Assembly: GCF_001613405.1 (NCBI RefSeq)
Contig: NZ_BDCH01000015.1
Span: forward strand, 62,001 to 126,000
Reading direction: 5' to 3'
DNA: 64,000 nucleotides
Source of the DNA: Nocardia crassostreae
Lineage (GTDB): Bacteria > Actinomycetota > Actinomycetes > Mycobacteriales > Mycobacteriaceae
Positions 9,350 to 16,719 of the stretch are shown in pieces. The notes below the pieces were generated by a model, which saw only the letters and a program-made list of their open reading frames with translations, had not been told where the DNA came from and did not search any database. The stretch's first letter is position 1. Each line of letters opens with the position of its first letter. Made by a program: the position numbers and the translations under genes.

Positions 9350-9884
9350 TTCGACCACCTATCAGAAGAGATGTACTTTTGGAGAGGTGCCGGGCGAACC
9401 GCAGACTCGCACTCATTGCGAACCACGGCAAGGGTTTTCGGAAGTGGTCGCGATCACTTCATTGCCCGGTGGATGTGGGGATTCGAGAATCGCTGCGTTG
9501 CGATGATCGGACAGTACAACTCGTTCGCACGGCTAGCTATCCGAGATATGAAACTTTCAGGTGGAAGTAACCTGCCATTAACCAATATGGGTATAGCTCA
9601 GGAAATTCGGGCATGTCGGGTGGATAGGGCAGTGACGGCAATCGCACTGATCACGAAAAGTGACTCCATATGCGCCATTTAAATCGTTCTGATCATTTTG
9701 ACGAAATCCTGACGGGAATGGCTCATTTACTTACTTTTGTCGAGCGCCCTGTACACGACGGCTCGCGTTGATCACAGTTCTCGATCGAAATGCCCGTCGG
9801 CGATCGGATCGATCGCAAAACCGACTGCTGGGCAGTATGATTGAACGTCTCCGAAGTTCTGCCGATCGAAAGGCTGGACGCGTC
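9350..9884. other. AT-richer intergenic region between gpgS-like operon and L,D-transpeptidase
   Basis: About 535 bp without a convincing gene. It is visibly richer in A/T than the flanks, especially 9530-9740. It should hold the promoters of both divergent units. A 33-codon frame starting at 9669 has no ribosome-binding site or recognisable similarity, so it is not called. Confidence 0.5.
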
Positions 9885-10403
9885 ATGGGCAGTAAACACA
9901 CTCGTACCTGGGCGGGGCGCCTCGCGATCCTCGCGGGTGTCACGGCCGCGGGCTTCGCCACTGCGGGCCCGGTGCAGGCCGAACCCCTGTGGCCGGGCGG
10001 TCCCGACATCCCGGGCGTCCCGGCCATCATTCCGCCCGCCCCGGCGCCGCCGGTCATCGCCCCGTGCTCGTCGGAGGCGCGGTTCTGCCTGCGGCTGTCG
10101 ACCAATGAGGGCTGGCTCATGGAGGACGGGCGGGTCGTCTACGGCCCGACCCCGATCTCACACGGCAGGCCCGGCTACCGCACCAATGTGGGCACCTTCG
10201 ATGTCGACTTCAAGCGCGAGGACCACTGGAGCACCCTGCACCACGTGCCGATGAAGTGGGCGGTGTTCTTCGACGGCGATATCGCCACCCACATCGGGCC
10301 GATCCAGGAACAGTCGCACGGCTGCATCCGCATGACTCCCGAAGGCGCGGAGCGCACCTTCTACCACCTGAATCCGGGCGATATCGTGCAGGTCGTGCCG
10401 TAG
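9885..10403 (+). CDS. Secreted L,D-transpeptidase (YkuD domain)
   Basis: 172 aa from ATG 9885. Residues 1-32 form a signal peptide ending VQA before EPLWPGG, followed by a short Pro-rich linker. The YkuD domain (about 65-172) ends in the catalytic motif HIGPIQEQSHGCIRMT with Cys147 and His145. Expected role: cell-wall 3-3 cross-linking or anchoring in the envelope. It is shorter than the multidomain LdtMt enzymes and lacks their Ig-like domains. It converges on the zinc-ribbon gene with a 9-bp gap. Confidence 0.9.
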   Translation: MGSKHTRTWAGRLAILAGVTAAGFATAGPVQAEPLWPGGPDIPGVPAIIPPAPAPPVIAPCSSEARFCLRLSTNEGWLMEDGRVVYGPTPISHGRPGYRTNVGTFDVDFKREDHWSTLHHVPMKWAVFFDGDIATHIGPIQEQSHGCIRMTPEGAERTFYHLNPGDIVQVVP

Positions 10404-10412
10404 CACCGACAC

Positions 10413-10607
10413 TCAGTTGAACTCCCCTGCGCCACTGCGGGTTTCGCCGTGCGCGTCACCGAACGCGCTGCTGCCCGCGGTGGCCAGCACCACCTCGCTG
10501 TCCTGAATCAGCCACTTGCCGCACACACAGCGCAAGTAGCGAACGGTGCCGTGGGCGGAGACGAGCGCCGGTTCGGACCAGGAGCAGGCGGGGCAGGTAG
10601 CGGACAT
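10413..10607 (-). CDS. Small zinc-ribbon protein
   Basis: 64 aa from ATG 10607, with GGTGGAG upstream. CPAC near the N terminus (residues 5-8) and CVCGKW about 20 residues later form a four-cysteine zinc-ribbon pattern. No enzymatic motif. It is divergent from the CGNR-type gene, only 25 bp away, so the two must share a promoter region. Function unknown. Confidence 0.6.
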   Translation of the reverse strand: MSATCPACSWSEPALVSAHGTVRYLRCVCGKWLIQDSEVVLATAGSSAFGDAHGETRSGAGEFN

Positions 10608-10632
10608 GGCTCCACCCTGATGTAATGAGCTA

Positions 10633-11133
10633 GTGCATTTCAACCCTTACGGGGGCGTCGCGGCGGAATTGGCCACCCGCCTGGTGAACGCCGGTCCGGA
10701 TGAGGACCTCGGACAGCTGCTGGCCGAATCGGATTACAAGCCACTGGGTCCCGTCGACGCCCGCCAGGATGCCGAACTCCGTTCCTGGATAAGGGAACTC
10801 GACGCGGTCTTCGCGCAGCCGTCGGTCGAACTGCTCAATGCGCTGCTGGCGAAAACCACCAGTCGCCCCTACATCTCCACCCATGACGGCCGCGGGCCGC
10901 ACCTGCACTATTCCGACGAAACCGCGCCCGTGGACGAACGAGTGAAGGCGTACACCGCCTTCGGCCTGGCCGCCCTCTTCTGCGAGGATCCGGCCCGCAT
11001 CGGCCGCTGCGCCCGCGCGGGCTGCGACATCGTCTTCGTCGACACCTCCCGCAACGGCCGCCGCCGCTTCTGCTCCACCCGCTGCTCGACGCGGGTGCAC
11101 GTGGCCGATCACCGCCGTCGGCAGCTCGCCTGA
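10633..11133 (+). CDS. CGNR-type zinc-finger / ABATE-domain protein
   Basis: 166 aa from GTG 10633 (start MHFNPYGG, typical of the family). The N-terminal part resembles the ABATE ligand-binding-like domain. The C-terminal part (about 120-155) holds a treble-clef-like finger with CARAGCDIVFVDTSRNGRRR and CSTRCSTR. In this family the last element is usually CGNR; here it reads CSTR. Members are presumed stress-linked transcription regulators, but direct evidence is scarce. Family call good, function inferred. Confidence 0.8.
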   Translation: MHFNPYGGVAAELATRLVNAGPDEDLGQLLAESDYKPLGPVDARQDAELRSWIRELDAVFAQPSVELLNALLAKTTSRPYISTHDGRGPHLHYSDETAPVDERVKAYTAFGLAALFCEDPARIGRCARAGCDIVFVDTSRNGRRRFCSTRCSTRVHVADHRRRQLA

Positions 11134-11153
11134 CCTGGCCTTCCTCTCCATAA

Positions 11154-11168
11154 GCAACCAATGGTTGC
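11154..11168. promoter_or_regulatory. ArsR operator 1
   Basis: GCAACCAATGGTTGC, that is GCAAC-N5-GTTGC with perfect arms. It overlaps the presumed -35 of the SRPBCC/arsR operon. Operator 2 at 11197-11215 shares the same arms and spacing. Confidence 0.65.
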
Positions 11169-11196
11169 GCTTCGCCGCGCATCCGGCTACCGTGAT

Positions 11197-11215
11197 GTGC
11201 AACAAACGGTTGCAC
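11197..11215. promoter_or_regulatory. ArsR operator 2
   Basis: GTGCAAC-AAACG-GTTGCAC, a perfect inverted repeat with the same GCAAC-N5-GTTGC core as operator 1. The centres are about 45 bp apart. It lies just before the first gene of the operon that encodes an ArsR-type repressor, the natural candidate for binding. Confidence 0.65.
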
Positions 11216-11226
11216 TTCTTGGAAGG

Positions 11227-11688
11227 ATTACGAGCATAGAATACGGCAGCATCGAACGTGAGATTCATGTCGACGCCTCCCCCGATGTGGTGTTCGAGGT
11301 CGTCAGCAAGCCCGAGCACATCAAGGAATGGTGGTCCGACGACGCCTCCTTCGAGTCGAAGCCCGGGGCGGTCGGCGAACTGGTCTGGGGCGATCGCGTG
11401 GATGTCGAGGGCATGATCGTGGTGGAGGTCGATCCGCCGTGCTTGTTCTCCTTCCGCTGGTGCTATCCGGACAGCACGGTCGCCGACGATGCGAAATCGC
11501 TGCTGGTCACCTTCGAGCTCACACCGGTCGGCGCGGGCACCCGGATCCGGCTGACCGAAAGCGGGTGGCGCGAGCGAGGCTGGGAGGCCGCGCAGCTCGA
11601 GGAGATGTACCGCGAGCACATCAGCGGCTGGGACACCTTCGTCCCCCGGCTCGGCGAGTACATCGCCCGGCTGGTGTCGACCCGATGA
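11227..11688 (+). CDS. SRPBCC (AHSA1-like) domain protein, first gene of ArsR operon
   Basis: About 153 aa. The START-like fold is seen from SIEREIHVDASPDVVFEVVS through WWSDDASFES to the C-terminal helix YREHISGWDTFVPRLGEYI. The start is uncertain. The open frame reaches ATG 11161, but that lies inside operator 1 and upstream of operator 2. The protein similarity seems to begin at ITSIEYGS, which would mean an ATT start at 11227, with GGAAGG touching it. GTG 11197 is a third option. Such proteins bind small hydrophobic ligands; no substrate can be named. The stop overlaps the ArsR start (ATGA). Confidence 0.75.
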   Translation: MTSIEYGSIEREIHVDASPDVVFEVVSKPEHIKEWWSDDASFESKPGAVGELVWGDRVDVEGMIVVEVDPPCLFSFRWCYPDSTVADDAKSLLVTFELTPVGAGTRIRLTESGWRERGWEAAQLEEMYREHISGWDTFVPRLGEYIARLVSTR

Positions 11689-12047
11689 GCACCCTTGTCG
11701 ACGACGATCTGTGGTCCGCCATCGGCGACCCGACCCGTCGGCGGATGCTCGACCTGCTCCTGGCGGCCGGCGATGGCACGGCCACCACGCTCAGCGAGCA
11801 ACTGCCGGTGACCCGGCAGGCCATCGCCAAACATCTCGGCGTCCTCGACCGCGTAGGCCTGGTGCATGCCGCGCCCGCCGGTCGGGAAAAGAGGTACCGC
11901 GTGGACGAGGCGCAACTCGCGCGTGCCGTCGCACAACTGTCCTCGGTCGGGGCGGCCTGGGATGCCAGGCTGCGCCGCATCAAGAGCATTGCCGAGGCCA
12001 TTCAGCGCGCCACAGCAACTCCGGAGAGAGACAACGACAATGGTTGA
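11685..12047 (+). CDS. ArsR-family HTH repressor
   Basis: 120 aa from ATG 11685, overlapping the previous stop as ATGA. The winged HTH occupies residues 5-85: DDLWSAIGDPTRRRMLDLLL, then SEQLPVTRQAIAKHLGVLD, then the wing GREKRYRVD. No metal-binding Cys motif is seen, so this is the ArsR type that pairs with SRPBCC proteins rather than a metal sensor. It probably represses its own operon through the two GCAAC-N5-GTTGC sites upstream. Confidence 0.92.
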   Translation: MSTLVDDDLWSAIGDPTRRRMLDLLLAAGDGTATTLSEQLPVTRQAIAKHLGVLDRVGLVHAAPAGREKRYRVDEAQLARAVAQLSSVGAAWDARLRRIKSIAEAIQRATATPERDNDNG

Positions 12048-12483
12048 CATCCTGCACAAGGTCGGCATCAAAACCCCCGCGTCCGAGGTCTACACCGCGC
12101 TCGCCAGCCCCGCGGGTCTGGCGAGCTGGTGGACCACCGACACCACCGGCAAGGGCGAGGAGGTCGGCGGCGAGCTCCGATTCCGCTTCCCCGCAGGCGG
12201 ATTCGATATGAAGGTCCGCGAGCTCGCACCGGGCAGCCACGTGCTGTGGGAGGTGATCGACGGCCCCGAGGAGTGGATCGGCACCCACATCGACTGGAAC
12301 CTTTCCCAGTCCGGCGATTACACCACCGTGCTGTTCAAGCATCAGGACTGGAAGGAGCCCGTGGACTTCATGCACCACTGCAGCACCAAATGGGCGACCT
12401 ACCTGGTGAGCCTCAAACAACTCCTCGAAACCGGCAAGGGCGCTCCCAGCCCCGACGATCTCAAGATCGACCATTGGGACTGA
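12040..12483 (+). CDS. SRPBCC domain protein, third gene of ArsR operon
   Basis: 147 aa from ATG 12040, overlapping the ArsR gene by 8 bp, with GGAGAGAGA upstream. START-like/AHSA1 fold: VGIKTPASEVYTALASPAGL, ASWWTTDTTG and the final helix HHCSTKWATYLVSLKQLLE. It is a divergent relative of the first gene in the operon. Two SRPBCC proteins around one ArsR regulator suggest one ligand-responsive unit. Function unknown. Confidence 0.9.
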   Translation: MVDILHKVGIKTPASEVYTALASPAGLASWWTTDTTGKGEEVGGELRFRFPAGGFDMKVRELAPGSHVLWEVIDGPEEWIGTHIDWNLSQSGDYTTVLFKHQDWKEPVDFMHHCSTKWATYLVSLKQLLETGKGAPSPDDLKIDHWD

Positions 12484-12554
12484 CCGGGATCCGAGTATTT
12501 CTACCGGCCGACATGGGTGTTTCCGCCATGCCCGGCCCGCCCGCACCCGCCTAC

Positions 12555-12583
12555 GCTGCGGAGCATGTCGCATGCTCCGCAGC
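12555..12583 (+). promoter_or_regulatory. Perfect 13-bp hairpin across a start codon
   Basis: GCTGCGGAGCATG (12555-12567), spacer TCG, then CATGCTCCGCAGC (12571-12583). All 13 pairs match. The ATG at 12565-12567, the most likely start of the next gene, forms the top of the stem. In RNA this would bury the start; in DNA it would be a 29-bp palindromic binding site. Confidence 0.6.
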
Positions 12584-12954
12584 ACCCGTGGACACCCGCC
12601 CCTTCGAAACCCGTCGCCTGGAAAGAAGCCCTGTGGGGCTCCCTCGCCGCCATCGTCGCGGCCCCTTTCGCAGCGGCGATCGTCGCCACCCTCTACCGAT
12701 TCCCCGTCCCGCTCTCGGACTACGTCTACGGCCTCCCCGGCGCCCCCGCGGCCGCCATCGGAAGCCTGTTCTACCTCCTGCTCGGCGGCGCGTTCGTACT
12801 CGGAATCCTCGGCGCCGCAGGCAGTTACCTCACCGCCCGCTTCTCCCGCGACCCGAGGCAGGCCCGTGTGCTGACCCTCGCCGTGGGCCTGATCGTCGCG
12901 CTGCTCGGCGCGGTGTCCCTGGCGGTCCTCGAACTCTTCGTCGGCGCCTGGTAG
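12565..12954 (+). CDS. Small integral membrane protein, unknown
   Basis: 129 aa from ATG 12565 (an upstream GTG at 12517 is possible). After a Pro-rich start (SHAPQHPWTPAPSKPVAW) there are three hydrophobic stretches, near residues 25-45, 62-85 and 105-127. No recognisable domain. The chosen start codon sits in a strong hairpin (12555-12583), so translation may be regulated or the real start may be upstream. It follows the ArsR operon by 80 bp and converges with the nucleotidyltransferase. Confidence 0.6.
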   Translation: MSHAPQHPWTPAPSKPVAWKEALWGSLAAIVAAPFAAAIVATLYRFPVPLSDYVYGLPGAPAAAIGSLFYLLLGGAFVLGILGAAGSYLTARFSRDPRQARVLTLAVGLIVALLGAVSLAVLELFVGAW

Positions 12955-12967
12955 CCCGGCCGAACGG

Positions 12968-13774
12968 TCACTGTCGCAGCCGAGCCCGCCACTCCTCGAA
13001 GCCCGCGACGAGGCCCGAATCGCCCGCCAGGGACAGACTTTCCGCGAGCAGGGAGTCGGTGTAGTGCGTATACAGCGGAACGAGGTGGGCGCGGAGCAGG
13101 AGCACGGCGTCGTCCTCGTCGAACGCTTCCCCGTTGCGCCAGCGCATCGCCGCCCCGACCAGTTCACCGGCCACGGGCCGCGCGGCGGTCAGATAGCGCT
13201 CCGCCGCCTTGTCGGTGGCCTCGACACGGCCGGTCCGGGCCGTGTGGAGAAACCGCACGGGAAGCAGAACTATCTTGGTCAGCCAGAGACGATCACCGAC
13301 CAGCCGGTGGGGATCGCGGAATGTGTCGACGACCTGATCGGTGGCGAAGAACTCCAGCGCGGATCGCGCGCTGTCCCCGATCAGTTCGGCCGCGCCGGGA
13401 CGTGGGAGATCCGCCGCGATGTCCTTGCCGTACAGCAGCTTTCCGTGCTCGGCGAGATCCAGCCGGTCGATGGCCGGGAACCTGCCGTCACCGCGGTTGT
13501 CCGCCAGCGCGACCGCGGAGCTCCAGAACACCGACAGGCGACCGTACAGCCCGCCGCGCGCATGCACCTCGTCGCGCACGCGCTCGATGGTCGGCCGGTC
13601 CGCCGGTGACCTGCCGTCGAGGATCAATGCCAGATCCACATCGCTGACCTCGGGAGCGAATCCGCCATGGGCCAGGCTGCCCAGGGCATAGGCCGCCACG
13701 AGTCGTTCGCGCAGGACTTCGCGATACGCGGCGACGCCGTGCGCGAGGACGGCCGCGCCGGATTCGTCACTCAT
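12968..13774 (-). CDS. Nucleotidyltransferase-fold protein
   Basis: 268 aa. The Pol-beta-type motif GSLAHGGFAPEVSDVDLALI (about 32-51) gives the GS and DxD metal site of aminoglycoside adenylyltransferase-like enzymes. The rest is helical. It could transfer a nucleotide to a small molecule or protein; the acceptor is not evident. Its ATG overlaps the upstream gene by 8 bp, so translation is probably coupled to the diiron-oxygenase-like protein. Confidence 0.85.
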   Translation of the reverse strand: MSDESGAAVLAHGVAAYREVLRERLVAAYALGSLAHGGFAPEVSDVDLALILDGRSPADRPTIERVRDEVHARGGLYGRLSVFWSSAVALADNRGDGRFPAIDRLDLAEHGKLLYGKDIAADLPRPGAAELIGDSARSALEFFATDQVVDTFRDPHRLVGDRLWLTKIVLLPVRFLHTARTGRVEATDKAAERYLTAARPVAGELVGAAMRWRNGEAFDEDDAVLLLRAHLVPLYTHYTDSLLAESLSLAGDSGLVAGFEEWRARLRQ

Positions 13775-14870
13775 GGTCGGTGACAGCGCCTTCGGTGACT
13801 CCGAGCCGGAGTGCGAGGTATTCGTTGTACCGGCGCATCGCCAGCATCCGTATCGCCCCGCCGACGATCAGTTCGTGACCGGCCTCCGGCTCGGCCGCCA
13901 CGACCGGCAGCACCACACCGTCGAGCCATTCCGGGCCGTGTTCGGCGTCGGCCTCCATGTGGTTGAAGAAGAACTCGAAGTCCTGGTGCAGAGCGAAACC
14001 GCACCGCTGCAGACCGGCGACGACGGCGGCGTCCCGGCCGGAACCGAAGAGTTCCGGCATGGCGAGACCGCCGAGCACCTTGAAGTAGTGACGCCTGTTG
14101 AACGCGAGGACGAAATGTACGTTGTACCCCGCATAGGGACGCCAGTCCTCCCACGGCGGCACCGCGGGCAGTTCCAACCGGAGTTTCCGGAGACTGCGCG
14201 TGAACAGCACGGTGTGCGACATCAGCGGGTTCCCCTCGCCGCACTCTTCCCACAGATGATGGCTGATCTGGTTCTTCACCGTCTCCATGAAATGCGTCTG
14301 GCTCAGCGCCAGGACGTCGTAGAAGCGGTAGTTGAGGTAGCCGTTGGCTTCGATGAACCGGGCCAATTCGTCCGCGGTGGCCCGCTCGGCCAGATAGGTC
14401 TCCACCGCGCTGTCGAGCGCGCTGCGCTCGTGGGCCGCCGCCAGCATCCAATCGCGGACGAACTCGGGCCGGGCCGCGTCCGCCGCCGACGGGAGCCGGT
14501 CCGCGATGGTTTCGATATCGGCATTCAGCACGCGGTCCTCGAAGATCCGGCGAAACGCGTTGAACCAGCTACTGCGTTCGTGACGAGCACCGGCGCCGAA
14601 GGGGTGGCCGAGCAGCGTCTCGTAGATCGCGTACGCGCTGCGGTGCACATCGAGCAGGGCGGCCGTATCGCCGCCCGCGAGCCCCTTCTCCAGCTGCACC
14701 TCGAGAACCTCCAGCAGTGGGCTCCGCTCCTCCTGCGATTCAGGGGCACTGTCGGTGCCGTACAGATAGTCACCCACGAGCCGCTCCACCGACTCCGGAT
14801 GGGTTTGTTTCGCCGAGCGCAAAACCCCGGTCCGAGAGGGAATTCGCTCCATCGACAGATCCATACTCAT
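13767..14870 (-). CDS. Heme-oxygenase-like diiron protein (iron-containing redox enzyme family)
   Basis: 367 aa from ATG 14870, with AAGGTAAGGG upstream. The C-terminal two thirds is an all-helical HDO domain. Candidate ligands are Glu209 and His219 in HHLWEECGEGNPLMSH and Glu299, His304, Asp308 and His311 in DFEFFFNHMEADAEH, which fits the family metal-site pattern. Characterised relatives (UndA, BesC, the SznF central domain) use iron and O2 to cleave or oxidise amino or fatty acids. The substrate here is unknown. Translation is coupled to the nucleotidyltransferase gene. Confidence 0.82.
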   Translation of the reverse strand: MSMDLSMERIPSRTGVLRSAKQTHPESVERLVGDYLYGTDSAPESQEERSPLLEVLEVQLEKGLAGGDTAALLDVHRSAYAIYETLLGHPFGAGARHERSSWFNAFRRIFEDRVLNADIETIADRLPSAADAARPEFVRDWMLAAAHERSALDSAVETYLAERATADELARFIEANGYLNYRFYDVLALSQTHFMETVKNQISHHLWEECGEGNPLMSHTVLFTRSLRKLRLELPAVPPWEDWRPYAGYNVHFVLAFNRRHYFKVLGGLAMPELFGSGRDAAVVAGLQRCGFALHQDFEFFFNHMEADAEHGPEWLDGVVLPVVAAEPEAGHELIVGGAIRMLAMRRYNEYLALRLGVTEGAVTDHE

Positions 14871-15037
14871 TGGTTCCCTTACCTTTCGCGCAAGGAGCAC
14901 ATTCATCATGCGCTCGGGCGGCCGGGGATTGGGCGCAATCGAGAAGAAACGAGTTGAGATCGACTGCCGGACAATAGATCTCGCCTCAGTAGAAGGATCT
15001 TCGCGGGCGCGCCAACGCGTTTCGGGTCCGGGCACGA

Positions 15038-15068
15038 AAAAGCCCCGGCTCGGGGAGCCGGGGCCTTT
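15038..15068. terminator. Bidirectional intrinsic terminator of gnd
   Basis: Stem GCCCCGGCTC (15042-15051) / GAGCCGGGGC (15055-15064) with a 3-base loop. It is flanked by an A-tract on the left and CTTT on the right, so it works best for the minus-strand gnd transcript that ends at 15095. Confidence 0.85.
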
Positions 15069-15094
15069 CGTACTCGGAGGTTCGGAACCTTTGG

Positions 15095-16537
15095 CTAGGC
15101 CGAGATTTCGCTGCGGTCGCCGCTCCACAGGGTGTGGTACTTGCCTTCGGCGTCGATGCGCTCGTAGGTGTGTGCGCCGAAGAAGTCGCGCTGGCCCTGG
15201 GTGAGGGCGGCGGGGAGGCGTTCGGCGCGCAGCGCGTCGTAGTAGGACAGGGAGGAGGCGAAGGCGGGGACCGGGATGCCCAGCAGGGTGGCGGTGGAGA
15301 CGACGCGGCGCCAGCTGTCGATGGCGGTCTCGATGGCCTCGCGGAAGTAGGGGGCCAGGATGAGCGACGGGAGGGCCGGATCCTGCTCGTAGGCCTCCTT
15401 GATGCGGTTGAGGAAGCGGGCGCGGATGATGCAGCCGCCGCGCCAGATGGTGGCCATATCACCGGGGTTGAGGTCCCAGTCGTATTCGGCCGAACCGGCG
15501 GCGATCTGGTCGAAGCCCTGGGCGTAGGCGACGATCTTCGACGCGTAGAGGGCCTGGCGAATCGCCTCGGTGAACTCCGCGATATCGGTGGGCTTGGCGG
15601 CCAGCACGCCGGAGGCCAGGCCCTGGGCGGCCTTGCGCTGGGCGCGCGAACCGGACAGGGCGCGGGCGAAGACGGCCTCGGCGATGCCGGTGACCGGGAT
15701 GCCCAGATCCAGCGCCGACTTGACGGTCCAGCGGCCGGTGCCCTTCTGCTCGGCGGCGTCGACGATCACGTCCACGAGCGGCTTGCCGGTCTTGGCGTCG
15801 ACCTGGTTCAGCACCTCGGCGGTGATCTCGACCAGGTAGGACTCCAGCTCGCCGGAGTTCCACTGGGTGAACACGTCCGCGATCTGCTTGGCGTCGAAGC
15901 CCAGGGCGTCGCGGAACAGGTGGTAGGCCTCGCCGATGAGCTGCATATCGGCGTATTCGATGCCGTTGTGCACCATCTTGACGAAGTGGCCGGAGCCGTC
16001 GGGGCCGATATGGGTGCAGCACGGGGTGCCGTCGACCTGGGCCGCAATGGATTCCAGCAGCGGGCCCAGCGATTCGTAGGACTCCTTGGGCCCGCCCGGC
16101 ATGATGGCCGGGCCATTGAGCGCGCCCTCCTCGCCGCCGGAGATGCCCGCGCCGACGAAGTTCAGCCCGCGCTCAGCCATGGCCTTCTCACGGCGAATGG
16201 TGTCGGTGTAGAGGGCATTGCCGCCGTCGATGATGATATCGCCCGGCTCCATGGCGTCGGCCAGCTCTTCGATGACGGCATCGGTGGCGTCGCCCGCCTT
16301 GACCATGATGAGCACCCGGCGCGGCTTCTCCAGCGCGGCGACGAATTCCTCGATGGTCTCGGTGCGCACGAAGTCGCCGTCACCGCCGTGCTCGGCGATC
16401 AGCGCGTCGGTCTTGCCGACGCTGCGGTTGTGCAGCGCCACGGTGTAGCCGTGCTTGGCGAAGTTGCGGGCGATATTGCTGCCCATCACCGCCAGGCCGG
16501 TGACACCGATCTGGGCACGCGCTGTAGAGGTCGCCAT
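15095..16537 (-). CDS. gnd: 6-phosphogluconate dehydrogenase (decarboxylating)
   Basis: 480 aa from ATG 16537. Converts 6-phosphogluconate to ribulose 5-phosphate with NADP reduction in the oxidative pentose phosphate pathway, as a cytosolic homodimer. Visible features are the N-terminal Rossmann motif GVTGLAVMGSNIARN, the NADP-binding HNRSVGKTD, the substrate-binding GISGGEEGALNGPAIMPGG, catalytic HFVKMVHNGIEYADMQLIGE (Lys and Asn) and the C-terminal helical domain ending in AHTYERID. Length is normal for the long (Gnd A) form. It stands alone, closed by a strong terminator, and is divergent from an Mce gene across a perfect palindrome. Confidence 0.97.
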   Translation of the reverse strand: MATSTARAQIGVTGLAVMGSNIARNFAKHGYTVALHNRSVGKTDALIAEHGGDGDFVRTETIEEFVAALEKPRRVLIMVKAGDATDAVIEELADAMEPGDIIIDGGNALYTDTIRREKAMAERGLNFVGAGISGGEEGALNGPAIMPGGPKESYESLGPLLESIAAQVDGTPCCTHIGPDGSGHFVKMVHNGIEYADMQLIGEAYHLFRDALGFDAKQIADVFTQWNSGELESYLVEITAEVLNQVDAKTGKPLVDVIVDAAEQKGTGRWTVKSALDLGIPVTGIAEAVFARALSGSRAQRKAAQGLASGVLAAKPTDIAEFTEAIRQALYASKIVAYAQGFDQIAAGSAEYDWDLNPGDMATIWRGGCIIRARFLNRIKEAYEQDPALPSLILAPYFREAIETAIDSWRRVVSTATLLGIPVPAFASSLSYYDALRAERLPAALTQGQRDFFGAHTYERIDAEGKYHTLWSGDRSEISA

Positions 16538-16635
16538 GACTTGGCCTCTCCGTTCGGTAGTTGCGGGACACCCTTTTCTACTACCTCGGCCCGGACTCCG
16601 GTGACAGCGGTGCGCCCCGGCCTTCTGAAATCCAA

Positions 16636-16653
16636 CCCGGACACGTGTCCGGG
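16636..16653. promoter_or_regulatory. Perfect 18-bp palindrome upstream of gnd and mce
   Basis: CCCGGACACGTGTCCGGG is a perfect palindrome in the divergent gnd/mce intergenic region, 98 bp upstream of the gnd start. Its form suits a TetR-type dimer or a repressor with similar half-sites. No adjacent regulator gene is present, so the protein would be encoded elsewhere. Confidence 0.5.
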
Positions 16654-16719
16654 CATGGTCTAATCCATTGACCCGGATCACATTCGAACTCGATGCGCTA
16701 TGGCGAGACGGGGGCGCAG

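Noticed and set aside
9669..9770. A 33-codon frame in the AT-richer gap
   Set aside because: No ribosome-binding site, no similarity, and it lies in a region without other coding signs.
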